Assembly (NCBI RefSeq): GCF_003626595.1
Contig: NZ_RBAK01000012.1
Coordinates: 124,001-188,000, forward strand
Origin: Micromonospora endolithica
Lineage (GTDB): Bacteria; Actinomycetota; Actinomycetes; Mycobacteriales; Micromonosporaceae
DNA length: 64,000 bases
Direction of reading: 5' to 3'
Position numbers and translations under genes: made by a program. This document shows, piece after piece, positions 34,099 through 41,630 of this stretch (positions are counted from its first letter, which is position 1; each line of letters starts with the position of its first letter). The notes beneath the pieces were generated by a model that had not been told where the DNA came from, did not search any database, and saw nothing but the letters and a program-made list of their open reading frames with translations.

Positions 34099-34527
34099 AT
34101 GGGCAAACTCACCACCTCGCCGCCGCCCCCACAGGCCACCGAGCTGCGGCGGTGGACGCTGTCGGAGGCCGCGGACCTGCGCGGTCTCCGGGCGTCCCTG
34201 CACGAGGAGCTGACCGGGAACGTGCTTCCCGAGGGCGGCTCGCTCGAGGAGGTGCCCGAGCTGATCGTGCTGATCGCCACCGAACTGGCCACCAACGCGC
34301 TGCGGCACGGCATCCCGCCCACGATCGTCCGGCTGCTCGCCACCGCCGACTGCCTCATCCTCGACGTGGCCGACCACGACCTGAGCACGATGCCGGACGT
34401 GGACGACTCCCGGCCCGAGGTGGCCGGGGGCCGGGGCCTCCAGATCGCCCGCGCGGTCTCCCTCGACGTCGGCTGGTACGCCACCGCGGAAACCAAGAAC
34501 ATCTGGGCGTCGTTCCCCCGGGCCTGA
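34099..34527 (+). CDS. Anti-sigma-type HATPase_c protein
   Basis: The 142-residue ATPase carries LIATELATNALRHGIPP (N box), LDVADHDLS (G1) and AGGRGLQIARAV (G2). It is shorter than the ATPase at 32035 but of the same RsbW-like class. The start at ATG 34099 is chosen because residues before it look non-coding. It stands 78 bp ahead of the MEDS-STAS gene, so the three genes may form one partner-switching cassette. Confidence 0.8.
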   Translation: MGKLTTSPPPPQATELRRWTLSEAADLRGLRASLHEELTGNVLPEGGSLEEVPELIVLIATELATNALRHGIPPTIVRLLATADCLILDVADHDLSTMPDVDDSRPEVAGGRGLQIARAVSLDVGWYATAETKNIWASFPRA

Positions 34528-34605
34528 CCTGCGCGAGCCCGGTCCGAGGTCGCTCCCGCTGCCGGCGGGGACCACGGCCTAGACTGGCCGCGTGAGGACC
34601 CTCGG

Positions 34606-35430
34606 ATGACCGGTGACGACCGGCTGCCCGGCCATGTCTGCTGGGCGTACGACGACCAGCGGTCCTTCGCGGTGGAGGCGGAGCGTTTCCTCCTCGCCGG
34701 TCTCGCTGCCGGTGAGCGGGTCCGTTACGTGACGTCCGGCCCCGCCGACCGGGTGACCGATCACCTCGCCGGGCAGCCCGTCTTCGCCGCCGCCGTGGCC
34801 CGGGGCGCGGCCGAGGTCGTGTCGCTCGCCTCGACCTACCACCCCGGCGGCACCGTCGAGCCGGCCACCCAGATCGCCACCTACGCCGCGGCCACCGACG
34901 CGGCCCTGGCCGCAGGGCATACCGGGCTGCGCGTGGTCGCCGACGCTACGGACCTGGTCCGCACCCCGGCACAGCGGGAGCAGTTCGCCCGCTACGAGCA
35001 CCGGATCGACCGCTGGATGCGCACCCGGCCGTTCCGGGCGATGTGTGCGTACAACCGGTTGGAGCTGGGCGGGCCGGCCGTGGCCGAGCTGGCGTGCCTG
35101 CATCCCGCCGGCAACATCGAGGACCCGCTGTTCCGGCTGTTCGCCGCCGCGCCCGGGGCCGGCGACGTGGAACTCACCGGCGAACTCGACACCGCCAACC
35201 GGCAGCTGTTCCGCACCGCGCTGGACCGCGCCGACCTGCGGCCGGTCGACGGCGAGCTGGTGGTCCGGGCGACCGCCCTGCGTTTCCTCGACCACCACGC
35301 GATGACCACCCTGAACGAGTACGCGCACCGCCGGGGCGCCACCGCCGTACTCCGGACGTCGCGGCCCGGCACCGCCCGGCTGGTGTCCCTGCTCGACCTC
35401 CGCACCCTCCGGGTGGAGGTGACCCGATGA
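34606..35430 (+). CDS. MEDS sensory domain fused to a STAS domain
   Basis: The 274-residue protein has a MEDS domain (about 8-180: GHVCWAYDD, FLLAGLAAGERVRYVT, RPFRAMCAYNRLEL) and a C-terminal STAS domain (about 185-274: DVELTGELDTANRQLF, LRFLDHHAMTTL). STAS proteins are anti-sigma antagonists normally switched by Ser phosphorylation. Here the segment usually reading DSS reads DHH, so the target serine is missing. It overlaps the next gene by ATGA. MEDS domains are proposed small-molecule sensors. Confidence 0.8.
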   Translation: MTGDDRLPGHVCWAYDDQRSFAVEAERFLLAGLAAGERVRYVTSGPADRVTDHLAGQPVFAAAVARGAAEVVSLASTYHPGGTVEPATQIATYAAATDAALAAGHTGLRVVADATDLVRTPAQREQFARYEHRIDRWMRTRPFRAMCAYNRLELGGPAVAELACLHPAGNIEDPLFRLFAAAPGAGDVELTGELDTANRQLFRTALDRADLRPVDGELVVRATALRFLDHHAMTTLNEYAHRRGATAVLRTSRPGTARLVSLLDLRTLRVEVTR

Positions 35431-36380
35431 GGACCGGCGCGGCCGCCCAGCACAAGGGCTACTACCACGAGGCCATCCGCTACGACAGCGACGAGGACCT
35501 GCTCGCCGTGGTCCTTCCGTTCCTGCTCGGTGGGGTCGAGGCGGGCGAGCCGACGTTCGTGGCGCTGGGCGAGCGCACCGGCGGGCTGGTGCGCTCGGCA
35601 CTGCCCACCGGCTGCGGGGTGCGGTACCTCCCCGGCGGAGCGGTGTACGCCCGCCCGGCCGGCGCGATCCGCAGCTACCGGCAACTGCTGGCCGAGCAGG
35701 TCGCGGCCGGCGCGCACCAGATCCGGATCGTCGGTGAGTTGTCCCCGCCGATGTTCGGCGCGACCTGGGACTGGTGGGCCCGGTACGAGTCGGCGATCAA
35801 CCACGCGTACGACGACTTCCCGCTCTGGAGCATGTGCGCGTACGACACCCGGCTGACCCCGGAGGCCGTGCTGACGGACGTGGCCCGGACCCATCCCCGG
35901 TTCGCCACCCCCGACGGCGGGCACATACCCAGCGCCACCTGGACGCCGCCGGAGACCTACCTGCGGGAGAACCGCCCGATCGTGCCCGACCCGATCCAGG
36001 CCGGCCCGCCGACCCTCGAACTGGTCGACCCGACCGCGTCCGAGGCGCGGGCCGCCGTCTACCGGGCCGACCGGGGCCGACTCCCGGCCGACGACGTCGA
36101 CGACCTGGTGGTCGCGGTGAGCGAGACGGTCACCAACGCGCTGCGGCACGGGCGGCCACCGGTGCGCCTGCGGCTCTGGACGGGCGAGGACCGCGTCGTG
36201 GTCTCGGTCCGGGACGGCGGTCCAGGCCCGACCGACCCGTACGCCGGGCTGCTGCCCGCCGCCAACGGCTCGACGGGTGGGCTCGGCCTGTGGATCACCC
36301 ACCAGTCGTGCAGTCACGTGGCCCTGCACCGGGAGCCGGACGGCTTCACCCTGCGGCTGATCGCCGGCAACCCGGACTGA
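35427..36380 (+). CDS. MEDS sensory domain fused to an anti-sigma HATPase
   Basis: The 317-residue protein (start ATG 35427, ATGA overlap) has an N-terminal MEDS domain (FLLGGVEAGEPTFVALG, PLWSMCAYDTRL) and a C-terminal GHKL ATPase (VAVSETVTNALRHGRPP, VRDGGPGPTDP, GLGLWITHQSC). It thus matches its neighbour in the sensor half but bears the kinase rather than the antagonist. The two products probably interact. Annotated relatives are called RsbA-family anti-sigma factors. Confidence 0.85.
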   Translation: MRTGAAAQHKGYYHEAIRYDSDEDLLAVVLPFLLGGVEAGEPTFVALGERTGGLVRSALPTGCGVRYLPGGAVYARPAGAIRSYRQLLAEQVAAGAHQIRIVGELSPPMFGATWDWWARYESAINHAYDDFPLWSMCAYDTRLTPEAVLTDVARTHPRFATPDGGHIPSATWTPPETYLRENRPIVPDPIQAGPPTLELVDPTASEARAAVYRADRGRLPADDVDDLVVAVSETVTNALRHGRPPVRLRLWTGEDRVVVSVRDGGPGPTDPYAGLLPAANGSTGGLGLWITHQSCSHVALHREPDGFTLRLIAGNPD

Positions 36381-36494
36381 CCGCCCTGCCACCCGACGGT
36401 GGCGGCGGTCACGGAAGCGGGGCGGTCGGCGGTGCCGGGGGTACCGTCGGCGGGCGGGCCCCGGTGCGCCCTCACCTCATCAGCGGAAAGGGAC

Positions 36495-37772
36495 GTGACC
36501 GTGGCGGACGTCGAGGACCTGATCGGCGACGCCCTGGCGGCGGTGCGGGGCACCGACGTACGCCTGGCGGAGCGGCAGCTGGACCGGCTGATGATCGCCG
36601 GTGGCGGGTCGGACGGTGGGACGGCGGTGGACGCCGCGCTGACCCGGAGAATGACCGCCGGCGTGGGCCGGACGGCTCCGCGCGGCTGGCAGCCGGCGGA
36701 CCTGGCGCGGATCACGACCCGGCGGCTCGGCGGCGCGTCCGCCGGGCTGGTGGTGGACGCGCTGGCCGCGCACCGTCGCGACCTGCCCGAACCGGTGCCG
36801 GCGTGGTGGGACGCGCAGCTTCGCGATCTGGACGCGCGGGTGTGGTGGGACGGCGACCGGCACCTGACCGCCTGGTCGACCCGGCACGGCCTGGACCGGT
36901 TCTCCGCGCTGCGGGCGGCCGTGGAGGTGCTCGCGCTGGTCGAGGGGCTGCCGCCGATCGCGGTGCTCCGGCCCCCGCCCGGCGCGACCGCGACGAACCG
37001 CGCCGTGGTCGCGTCCGCCCGGCCCGCCGGTGGCTCGCGGATGCTCGACCGGGTACGGGCGCTGCTGGCCAAGGCCGAGTCGACCACGTTCCCCGCCGAG
37101 GCCGAGGCGCTCACCGGCAAGGCCCAGGAGCTGATGGCCCGGCACAGCATCGACCAGGCGCTGCTCGCCCCCGGCGCGGAACGCGGCGACCTGCCCGACG
37201 GGGTACGCCTCGGCACCGACCCCCCGTACGCGGGCGCGAAGGCGCTGCTGGTGCAGGAGGTCGCGGCGGCCAACCGCTGCGAGGCGGTCTGGTCCGACGA
37301 CCTCGGGTTCACCACCGTGCTCGGCTGGCCGGCGGACCTGGCGGCGGTGGAGCTGCTCTACACGTCGCTGCTGGTCCAGGCCACCGCCGCGATGTTGCGG
37401 GGGCGGGGCGAGCGGCGGGGCGGCGGCGAGCGGCGGGGCGGCGGCCGGCGCACCAGGGGCTACGACGAGTCCTTCCTCAACGCGTTCGCGGTCCGCGTCG
37501 GGGAACGCCTGCGGTCGGCCAGCGACGAGGCGAGCCGGCAGGCGGTCGAGGAGGCCGGCACGGACCGGCTGTTGCCGGTGCTCGCCGCCCGCACCGAGGC
37601 GGTCCGGGAACACCTGGACACGCTCTTTCCCGGAGTCACCCGGGCCCGGCTCACCGTGCACGACGAGGAGGGCTGGTCGTCCGGCACCTCCGCCGCCGAC
37701 CGGGCGTCGCTGAGTGCCGGCGCCGGGCCGCCCCGCCGGCAGGTCCGCGGCGGTCGCCGTACCTCCGGCTGA
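36495..37772 (+). CDS. DUF2786-domain protein
   Basis: The 425-residue protein starts at GTG 36495 or GTG 36501, both near GGAAAGG. The DUF2786 motif is at about 210-250: RVRALLAKAESTTFPAEAEALTGKAQELMARHSI. The N-terminal half is helical, rich in Arg and Trp. An 18-bp perfect tandem duplication (37408-37443) repeats the residues GERRGG. The C-terminus is Gly/Arg-rich. The family's function is unknown. Confidence 0.75.
   Translation: MTVADVEDLIGDALAAVRGTDVRLAERQLDRLMIAGGGSDGGTAVDAALTRRMTAGVGRTAPRGWQPADLARITTRRLGGASAGLVVDALAAHRRDLPEPVPAWWDAQLRDLDARVWWDGDRHLTAWSTRHGLDRFSALRAAVEVLALVEGLPPIAVLRPPPGATATNRAVVASARPAGGSRMLDRVRALLAKAESTTFPAEAEALTGKAQELMARHSIDQALLAPGAERGDLPDGVRLGTDPPYAGAKALLVQEVAAANRCEAVWSDDLGFTTVLGWPADLAAVELLYTSLLVQATAAMLRGRGERRGGGERRGGGRRTRGYDESFLNAFAVRVGERLRSASDEASRQAVEEAGTDRLLPVLAARTEAVREHLDTLFPGVTRARLTVHDEEGWSSGTSAADRASLSAGAGPPRRQVRGGRRTSG
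37408..37443. repeat. In-frame 18-bp tandem duplication
   Basis: Two perfect 18-bp copies (37408-37425, 37426-37443) inside the DUF2786 gene add one GERRGG unit. This looks like recent slippage in a GC-rich tract. Confidence 0.8.
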
Positions 37773-37821
37773 CCCCCGCCCCGCACCCGAACCCCGCGGC
37801 TCGCGGCTCGCGGCAAGATCG

Positions 37822-37886
37822 ACTCGGTGTCACTGAAGTCGGGGTGTCGAGGTGCGATTGTCAGCCCGACTTCAGTGACACCGAGT
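37822..37886. repeat. Perfect 22-bp inverted repeat
   Basis: Arms 37822-37843 and 37865-37886 match perfectly; the loop is 21 nt. The arms contain GGTGTCACTGAAGTCGGG. It lies between convergent genes (ends 37772 and 37891), so it may stop transcription from both sides, but it is far longer than a normal terminator stem and recalls dispersed intergenic elements of Micromonosporaceae. Confidence 0.8.
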
Positions 37887-37890
37887 TGGT

Positions 37891-39450
37891 CTACCCGGCG
37901 GGCAACACCGCCGGGCAGTGGCTGCCCCGGGCCGGCACCCGCAGTGCGATCAGGTACCGGTCGACCGCCGTCTGCACGCAGGCACTGCGGGTGTAGCTGC
38001 CGTGCCCCCACCCGTCGTACGTGAGCAGCACCCCGCTTCGGCCGAGCTGCCGGGCCACGCCGGTCGCCCAGGCGTAGCCACTGGCCGGGTCGTGCCGCCC
38101 GTTGACCAGCAGCAGCGGCGTTGCGGTGCGGACCCGGAGCCGATGCTGCGGGTTCGCCACCGGAGCGGGCGTGCCGAGGCAGGTCGCCACCGCCGCGAGG
38201 GCCTGCGGGTAGCGCAGGTCGGGGGCGATCCGGGCGAGCCGGCGCAGGTGGCGGTCGTACTCGCGGTGGTCCCGGACCGGCAGGTGCCAGTCGGCGCAGA
38301 ACACCGCGAACGGGTAGGTCGCCACGTCCCTCCCGTCGGCCGAAGCCCCGGTCGACGTCCCGGCTGACGTCCCGGTCGAGGTCCCGGCGGGTGGCGTCGT
38401 ACCGCGCCGCATCGTGTCGATGTCTGCCGCCAGACCCGACCAGTCCGGGCCGTACAGCGCCCGCTGGGCCAGTCGGGACAGGTCGAACGGGGTCAGCAGC
38501 ACGGCCGGCCGGTCCGGGTCCGACAGCTCGCCGTGCTCGGCGCGGGCGAACAGTCCGGCCCACACCGCCCGGACGTCGGAGCCGTGCAGGGCGCAGCTCG
38601 CCGCCCCGGCGCACCACGCGACGAACTCGTCGAACGCGTCCTGCACGGTGGCCGCCTGGGTGTCCAGGAAGGCCCGGGTGCCGAGGCTGTGGTCCATCAC
38701 GCTCTCCAGCACGATCGCCCGGACCCGGTGCGGGAACTCCTCGGCGTACTGCGCTCCCAGCAGCGTCCCGTAGGAGCTGCCGTGGAAGGTCAACCGCGAC
38801 TCGCCGAGGGCGGCGCGGAGCGCGTCCAGGTCCCGGGCTGTGCTGCGGGTGTCGACGTGGTCGACGATCGGTCCGGTCCGGGCCCGGCAGTCCGCGCGCA
38901 GCCGGGCGTTGCCGGCCAGCGTCCGGTCGAACTCCGCCCGGTCGGAGATGACCTTCGGCTGCGCGGCGAGCAACGCGGCGGAGCAGCGCACCGGGCTGCT
39001 CCGGCCGGTGCCGCGCGGGTCGAAGCTGACCACGTCGAAGTGCCGGCGCATCTCGGCGCTGAACCGGTCGTCCTTCCGTACCCGGTCGACGCCCGAGTCA
39101 CCCGGCCCGCCCGGCCCGAACACCAGCGACCCGACACGGGCCGCCCGGTCGGTGGCCGTGCGGCGGGCCACGGCCAGGTCGAACCGCTGCCCCTCGGGGT
39201 GGTCCCAGTCGATCGGCAGCGAGAGGACGCCGCACTCGGCGCCGGGCGGGACGGGAGTCTGCTCGTCGGGCGGTGCGACGCACGGCGACCAGACGATCGC
39301 CGGGGCCGTCGGAGCCGGTCGGGGCGCGGCCGTCGCCGGCACGGCCGGGGCGGCGAGCGCGAGAACCACGCCGGCCGCCAGGACCCGGGGCGGGCGTGAC
39401 CGGCGTCGCGCCGGGCCGCCCGCAGGGGCGGATTTGCTCGTACGCAGCAC
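37891..39450 (-). CDS. Secreted tripeptidyl-aminopeptidase-like alpha/beta hydrolase
   Basis: The 519-residue precursor starts at GTG 39450 with GAAAGGA about 9 nt upstream. After a twin-Arg-bearing signal region (RRRSRPPRVLAAGVVLALAA, about 15-42) comes an S33/TAP-type hydrolase: FGPGGPGDSG (oxyanion), FDPRGTGRSSP, the nucleophile elbow HGSSYGTLLG, and a C-terminal TAP-like part with NGRHDPASGYAWA (Asp) and DGWGHGSY (His). A Thr/Ser/Gly-rich repeat (GTSTGTSAGTSTG) splits the middle. It likely cleaves N-terminal peptides outside the cell. Confidence 0.85.
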   Translation of the reverse strand: MLRTSKSAPAGGPARRRSRPPRVLAAGVVLALAAPAVPATAAPRPAPTAPAIVWSPCVAPPDEQTPVPPGAECGVLSLPIDWDHPEGQRFDLAVARRTATDRAARVGSLVFGPGGPGDSGVDRVRKDDRFSAEMRRHFDVVSFDPRGTGRSSPVRCSAALLAAQPKVISDRAEFDRTLAGNARLRADCRARTGPIVDHVDTRSTARDLDALRAALGESRLTFHGSSYGTLLGAQYAEEFPHRVRAIVLESVMDHSLGTRAFLDTQAATVQDAFDEFVAWCAGAASCALHGSDVRAVWAGLFARAEHGELSDPDRPAVLLTPFDLSRLAQRALYGPDWSGLAADIDTMRRGTTPPAGTSTGTSAGTSTGASADGRDVATYPFAVFCADWHLPVRDHREYDRHLRRLARIAPDLRYPQALAAVATCLGTPAPVANPQHRLRVRTATPLLLVNGRHDPASGYAWATGVARQLGRSGVLLTYDGWGHGSYTRSACVQTAVDRYLIALRVPARGSHCPAVLPAG

Positions 39451-39521
39451 GGGATGCTGTCCTTTCCTCGAAGGAGCATTGCGGTGAGAACTCGCCCTCG
39501 GGCGAGGTGGTGCTGCTTCCA

Positions 39522-39555
39522 CCCGGGCCGTCGAGTTGCAGCTCGACGGCCCGGG
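39522..39555 (-). terminator. Terminator after the membrane/regulator pair
   Basis: A perfect 14-bp stem (39522-39535 with 39542-39555, TTGCAG loop) lies 6 bp after the stop of the leftward gene ending at 39562. Confidence 0.75.
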
Positions 39556-39561
39556 GCCTCC

Positions 39562-39840
39562 CTAGTCGACGTCCTTCAGGACGCGTTCCAGGGTCTCCAG
39601 TCGGGTCTCCATCACGCCCAGCCGGTTGTGGAGTGCCGCCAGTAGGTGGGCATTGCTCTCCTGCGCCTGCACGGCGGTCTGGGCCAGCCGCCGGTACTCG
39701 TCCTCCCGGGCCCCCGCGACCCGGGCCCGGCGGGTCTTGGCGAACTGCACGATGATCACGATAGGAAAACTGACCAGCAGCGTGAAGATGCCGATCGCCC
39801 CGACCACCTCGGTCCAGTCGTGGCCGTCCATGTAGGTCAC
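39562..39840 (-). CDS. Small membrane protein with C-terminal coiled coil (PspB-like layout)
   Basis: The 92-residue protein starts at GTG 39840 in a GTGA overlap with the regulator gene. One membrane helix (about 13-33, VGAIGIFTLLVSFPIVIIVQF) is followed by a basic stretch and a coiled coil (ESNAHLLAALHNRLGVMETRLETLERVLKDV). The order resembles phage-shock PspB proteins, but I cannot call it one. The coupling suggests it works with, or reports to, the regulator. Confidence 0.7.
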   Translation of the reverse strand: MTYMDGHDWTEVVGAIGIFTLLVSFPIVIIVQFAKTRRARVAGAREDEYRRLAQTAVQAQESNAHLLAALHNRLGVMETRLETLERVLKDVD

Positions 39841-40196
39841 TGCTGGCTCCCGTCGTCCGGCTCGTCGTCCGCGCCCACCGTCTCCCCGCCCACCGTCTCC
39901 GCCGCGGTGGCGACGGTCTCGGGGGTGAGCGTGAACGCGAACGGGTTCACCTCGTAGTACTTCATCGCCTTCCCGTCCTCCGACAACTCCAGGTGCGCCG
40001 ACACCAGCCCGGCCGCCGCGAGTTTGCGCAGGTGGACCTGCACCAACGCCCGACTGATGCCCAGCTCACGCGCCAGCTGACTGACGTAGGCACGGCGACG
40101 GGCCAGCACGCCGACCACCCGGAGTCGGTGCGGATTGGCCAGCGTCGCCAGCACCCGCACGAGGTCGTCCCCGGTGACCGGCGGCTCGGCCGTCAC
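39837..40196 (-). CDS. ArsR-like winged-helix transcriptional regulator
   Basis: The 119-residue protein is taken from GTG 40196, which has AAGGGG 5 nt upstream; a GTG at 40211 has none. The winged helix (about 8-80: LVRVLATLANPHRLRVVGVLARRRAYVSQLARELGISRALVQVHLRKLAAAGLV) is ArsR-type. The tail is acidic, and no metal-binding Cys is present. A GCTAA-N6-TTAGC palindrome in its promoter suggests autorepression. It is co-transcribed with the membrane protein gene. Confidence 0.8.
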   Translation of the reverse strand: MTAEPPVTGDDLVRVLATLANPHRLRVVGVLARRRAYVSQLARELGISRALVQVHLRKLAAAGLVSAHLELSEDGKAMKYYEVNPFAFTLTPETVATAAETVGGETVGADDEPDDGSQQ

Positions 40197-40213
40197 AACT
40201 GCCCCTTGCACAT

Positions 40214-40229
40214 GCTAAGAAAAGTTAGC
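40214..40229. promoter_or_regulatory. Candidate operator of the ArsR-like regulator
   Basis: GCTAA (40214-40218) and TTAGC (40225-40229) form an AT-rich inverted repeat with 6-bp spacer, 17 bp ahead of the regulator start and overlapping a TAGCAT -10 on the minus strand. Confidence 0.45.
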
Positions 40230-40320
40230 GGGTAAGGCCGTCCGTCACAAGTGGATGGTCACCGGAACTTCGCGGTCCCGGCACCGATGAGTTCCGGTGC
40301 GCCCGGACGTCCACCCCGGC

Positions 40321-40956
40321 ATGAGCACGGTGCGCTGTCAGATATCCATGTCCCTGGACGGCTTCGTGGCCGGCCCCGAGCAGAGCCTCGCGCACCCGGT
40401 CGGGCGCGGTGGCCTGCGCCTGCACGAGTGGATGTTCGCCGCCGACCGGTGGCGGGAGCAGCACGGCCTGGCCGGAGGCGAGCGCGGCGTGGACGCCGAC
40501 GTGGTCGAGGAGATGACCCGGGACGTCGGCGCGTACGTCATGGGCCGCCGGATGTTCGGCGGCGGCGACGGCCCGTGGGACGAGACGTGGCAGGGCTGGT
40601 GGGGTGCCGATCCGCCGTTCCACACGCCGGTCCTGGTGCTCACGCACCACCCGCGGCCGCCGCTGCCGATGGCCGGCGGCACCGAGTTCCGGTTCGTCAC
40701 CGAGGGGATCGCCGCGGCGCTCGATCAGGCGCGCGAGGCGGCCGGCGACCGGACGGTGGCGATCGCGGGCGGCGCGAGCACGGTCCGGCAGTACCTCGCC
40801 GCCGGCCTGGTCGACACCCTTGACCTGCACATCGTGCCGATCCTGCTGGGGGCCGGGGAACGACTGTTCGTCGACGTCGGCGAGCCCGACCTGGAACAGG
40901 TGCGGGTGATCGCCGGCCCGACGGTCACCCACGTGACCTACCGGGTGCGGCGCTGA
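40321..40956 (+). CDS. Dihydrofolate-reductase-family protein
   Basis: The 211-residue protein starts at ATG 40321 (MSTVRCQISMSLDGFVAGPEQS). Family motifs are YVMGRRMFGGG, TEGIAAALDQAREAAGDRTVAIAGG, and GLVDTLDLHIVPILLGAGERLF. It belongs to the RibD C-terminal-like reductases and shares the fold with the gene at 17905, but the two are clearly different in sequence. There are no SARP repeats upstream. It is divergent from the ArsR-like gene, whose operator lies between. Substrate unknown. Confidence 0.85.
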   Translation: MSTVRCQISMSLDGFVAGPEQSLAHPVGRGGLRLHEWMFAADRWREQHGLAGGERGVDADVVEEMTRDVGAYVMGRRMFGGGDGPWDETWQGWWGADPPFHTPVLVLTHHPRPPLPMAGGTEFRFVTEGIAAALDQAREAAGDRTVAIAGGASTVRQYLAAGLVDTLDLHIVPILLGAGERLFVDVGEPDLEQVRVIAGPTVTHVTYRVRR

Positions 40957-41062
40957 CGAGCGGCGGCCGGCGGGCGGGCACGGGGCCGCGCCGCGGTCGA
41001 CGGGCGGGCCGGGCCGGTACGTGGCCGGGCGTGCGGCACGGGGCGCACGCCGGCGACGGTTC
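40957..41062. other. Short intergenic stretch
   Basis: Very GC-rich spacer between converging genes; I see no clear terminator stem. Confidence 0.4.
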
Positions 41063-41209
41063 TCAGCGGCCCGGGGGGCCGCTCGGGGTCGGCACGGGGG
41101 CGGGCGGCGCGGCCGGCCCGTCCCCGCGGGCCTCGTGGCTGCCGAGCAGCAGCACGGCCAGGGCGAGCACGGCGGCGGCGCGCCGGGCCACGACGACGGA
41201 CCGGGACAC
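41063..41209 (-). CDS. Putative 48-aa secreted or membrane-anchored peptide
   Basis: GTG 41209 follows GGGGG by 6 nt. The product has a basic start, one hydrophobic segment (AAAVLALAVLLLG) and a Pro/Gly-rich tail (PAAPPAPVPTPSGPPGR), the look of a small exported peptide. Nothing conserved is recognised, and a random frame is possible. It reads in the same direction as csbD, about 150 bp downstream of it. Confidence 0.4.
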   Translation of the reverse strand: MSRSVVVARRAAAVLALAVLLLGSHEARGDGPAAPPAPVPTPSGPPGR

Positions 41210-41361
41210 CGGTCACCCCCGTTCGGGTACCACGTTGTCCAGTTGGCACCGGGCGGGCCGGTCGACGCCACCGGGGCGCTGTCCTGGCAACGAGCGGACT
41301 CGTGGGCGGGACACGCGTCGCCGGGCCGACGTGGTCGGCCCGGCAACGCGCGTACGCGAAA

Positions 41362-41535
41362 TCAGCTCTTGAAAGCGTCCTTGATCTTCTCGCCGGCCTG
41401 CTTCAGCTTGGAGGCGGCCTGGTCGTTGCGCCCCTCGGCCTCGAGCCGCTCGTTGTCGGTGGCGCGGCCCGCGCCCTCCTTGAGCTTGCCGGCGGCGTCT
41501 TCGGTCGCGTTATTGACCTTGTCGTCGAAACCCAT
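41362..41535 (-). CDS. CsbD-family stress protein
   Basis: The 57-residue protein starts at ATG 41535 with GGAGG 5 nt upstream. MGFDDKVNNATEDAAGKLKEGAG...GRNDQAASKLKQAGEKIKDAF is the standard CsbD pattern. CsbD proteins are small, soluble, SigB-controlled stress proteins of unknown mechanism. A well-formed SigB-like promoter (41574-41599) stands upstream. Confidence 0.9.
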   Translation of the reverse strand: MGFDDKVNNATEDAAGKLKEGAGRATDNERLEAEGRNDQAASKLKQAGEKIKDAFKS

Positions 41536-41573
41536 GTCAACCTCCGGATCGTTGGTGCCGGTACACCCCTGAT

Positions 41574-41599
41574 GTACCCCCGGGTGTCCCGGTCCAACC
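41574..41599 (-). promoter_or_regulatory. SigB-like promoter of csbD
   Basis: On the minus strand GGTT (41599-41596), 16 nt, GGGTAC (41579-41574): a full match to GNNT-N14-16-GGGTAC, placed about 38 nt before the csbD ATG. Confidence 0.65.
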
Positions 41600-41630
41600 A
41601 TCTGTGATCACCGAGAGTCAACCCCGGACC

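Noticed and set aside
38325..38395. Tandem-looking repeats in the peptidase gene
   Set aside because: They encode a Thr/Ser/Gly linker in frame, degenerate at the base level, and are best seen as a flexible loop.
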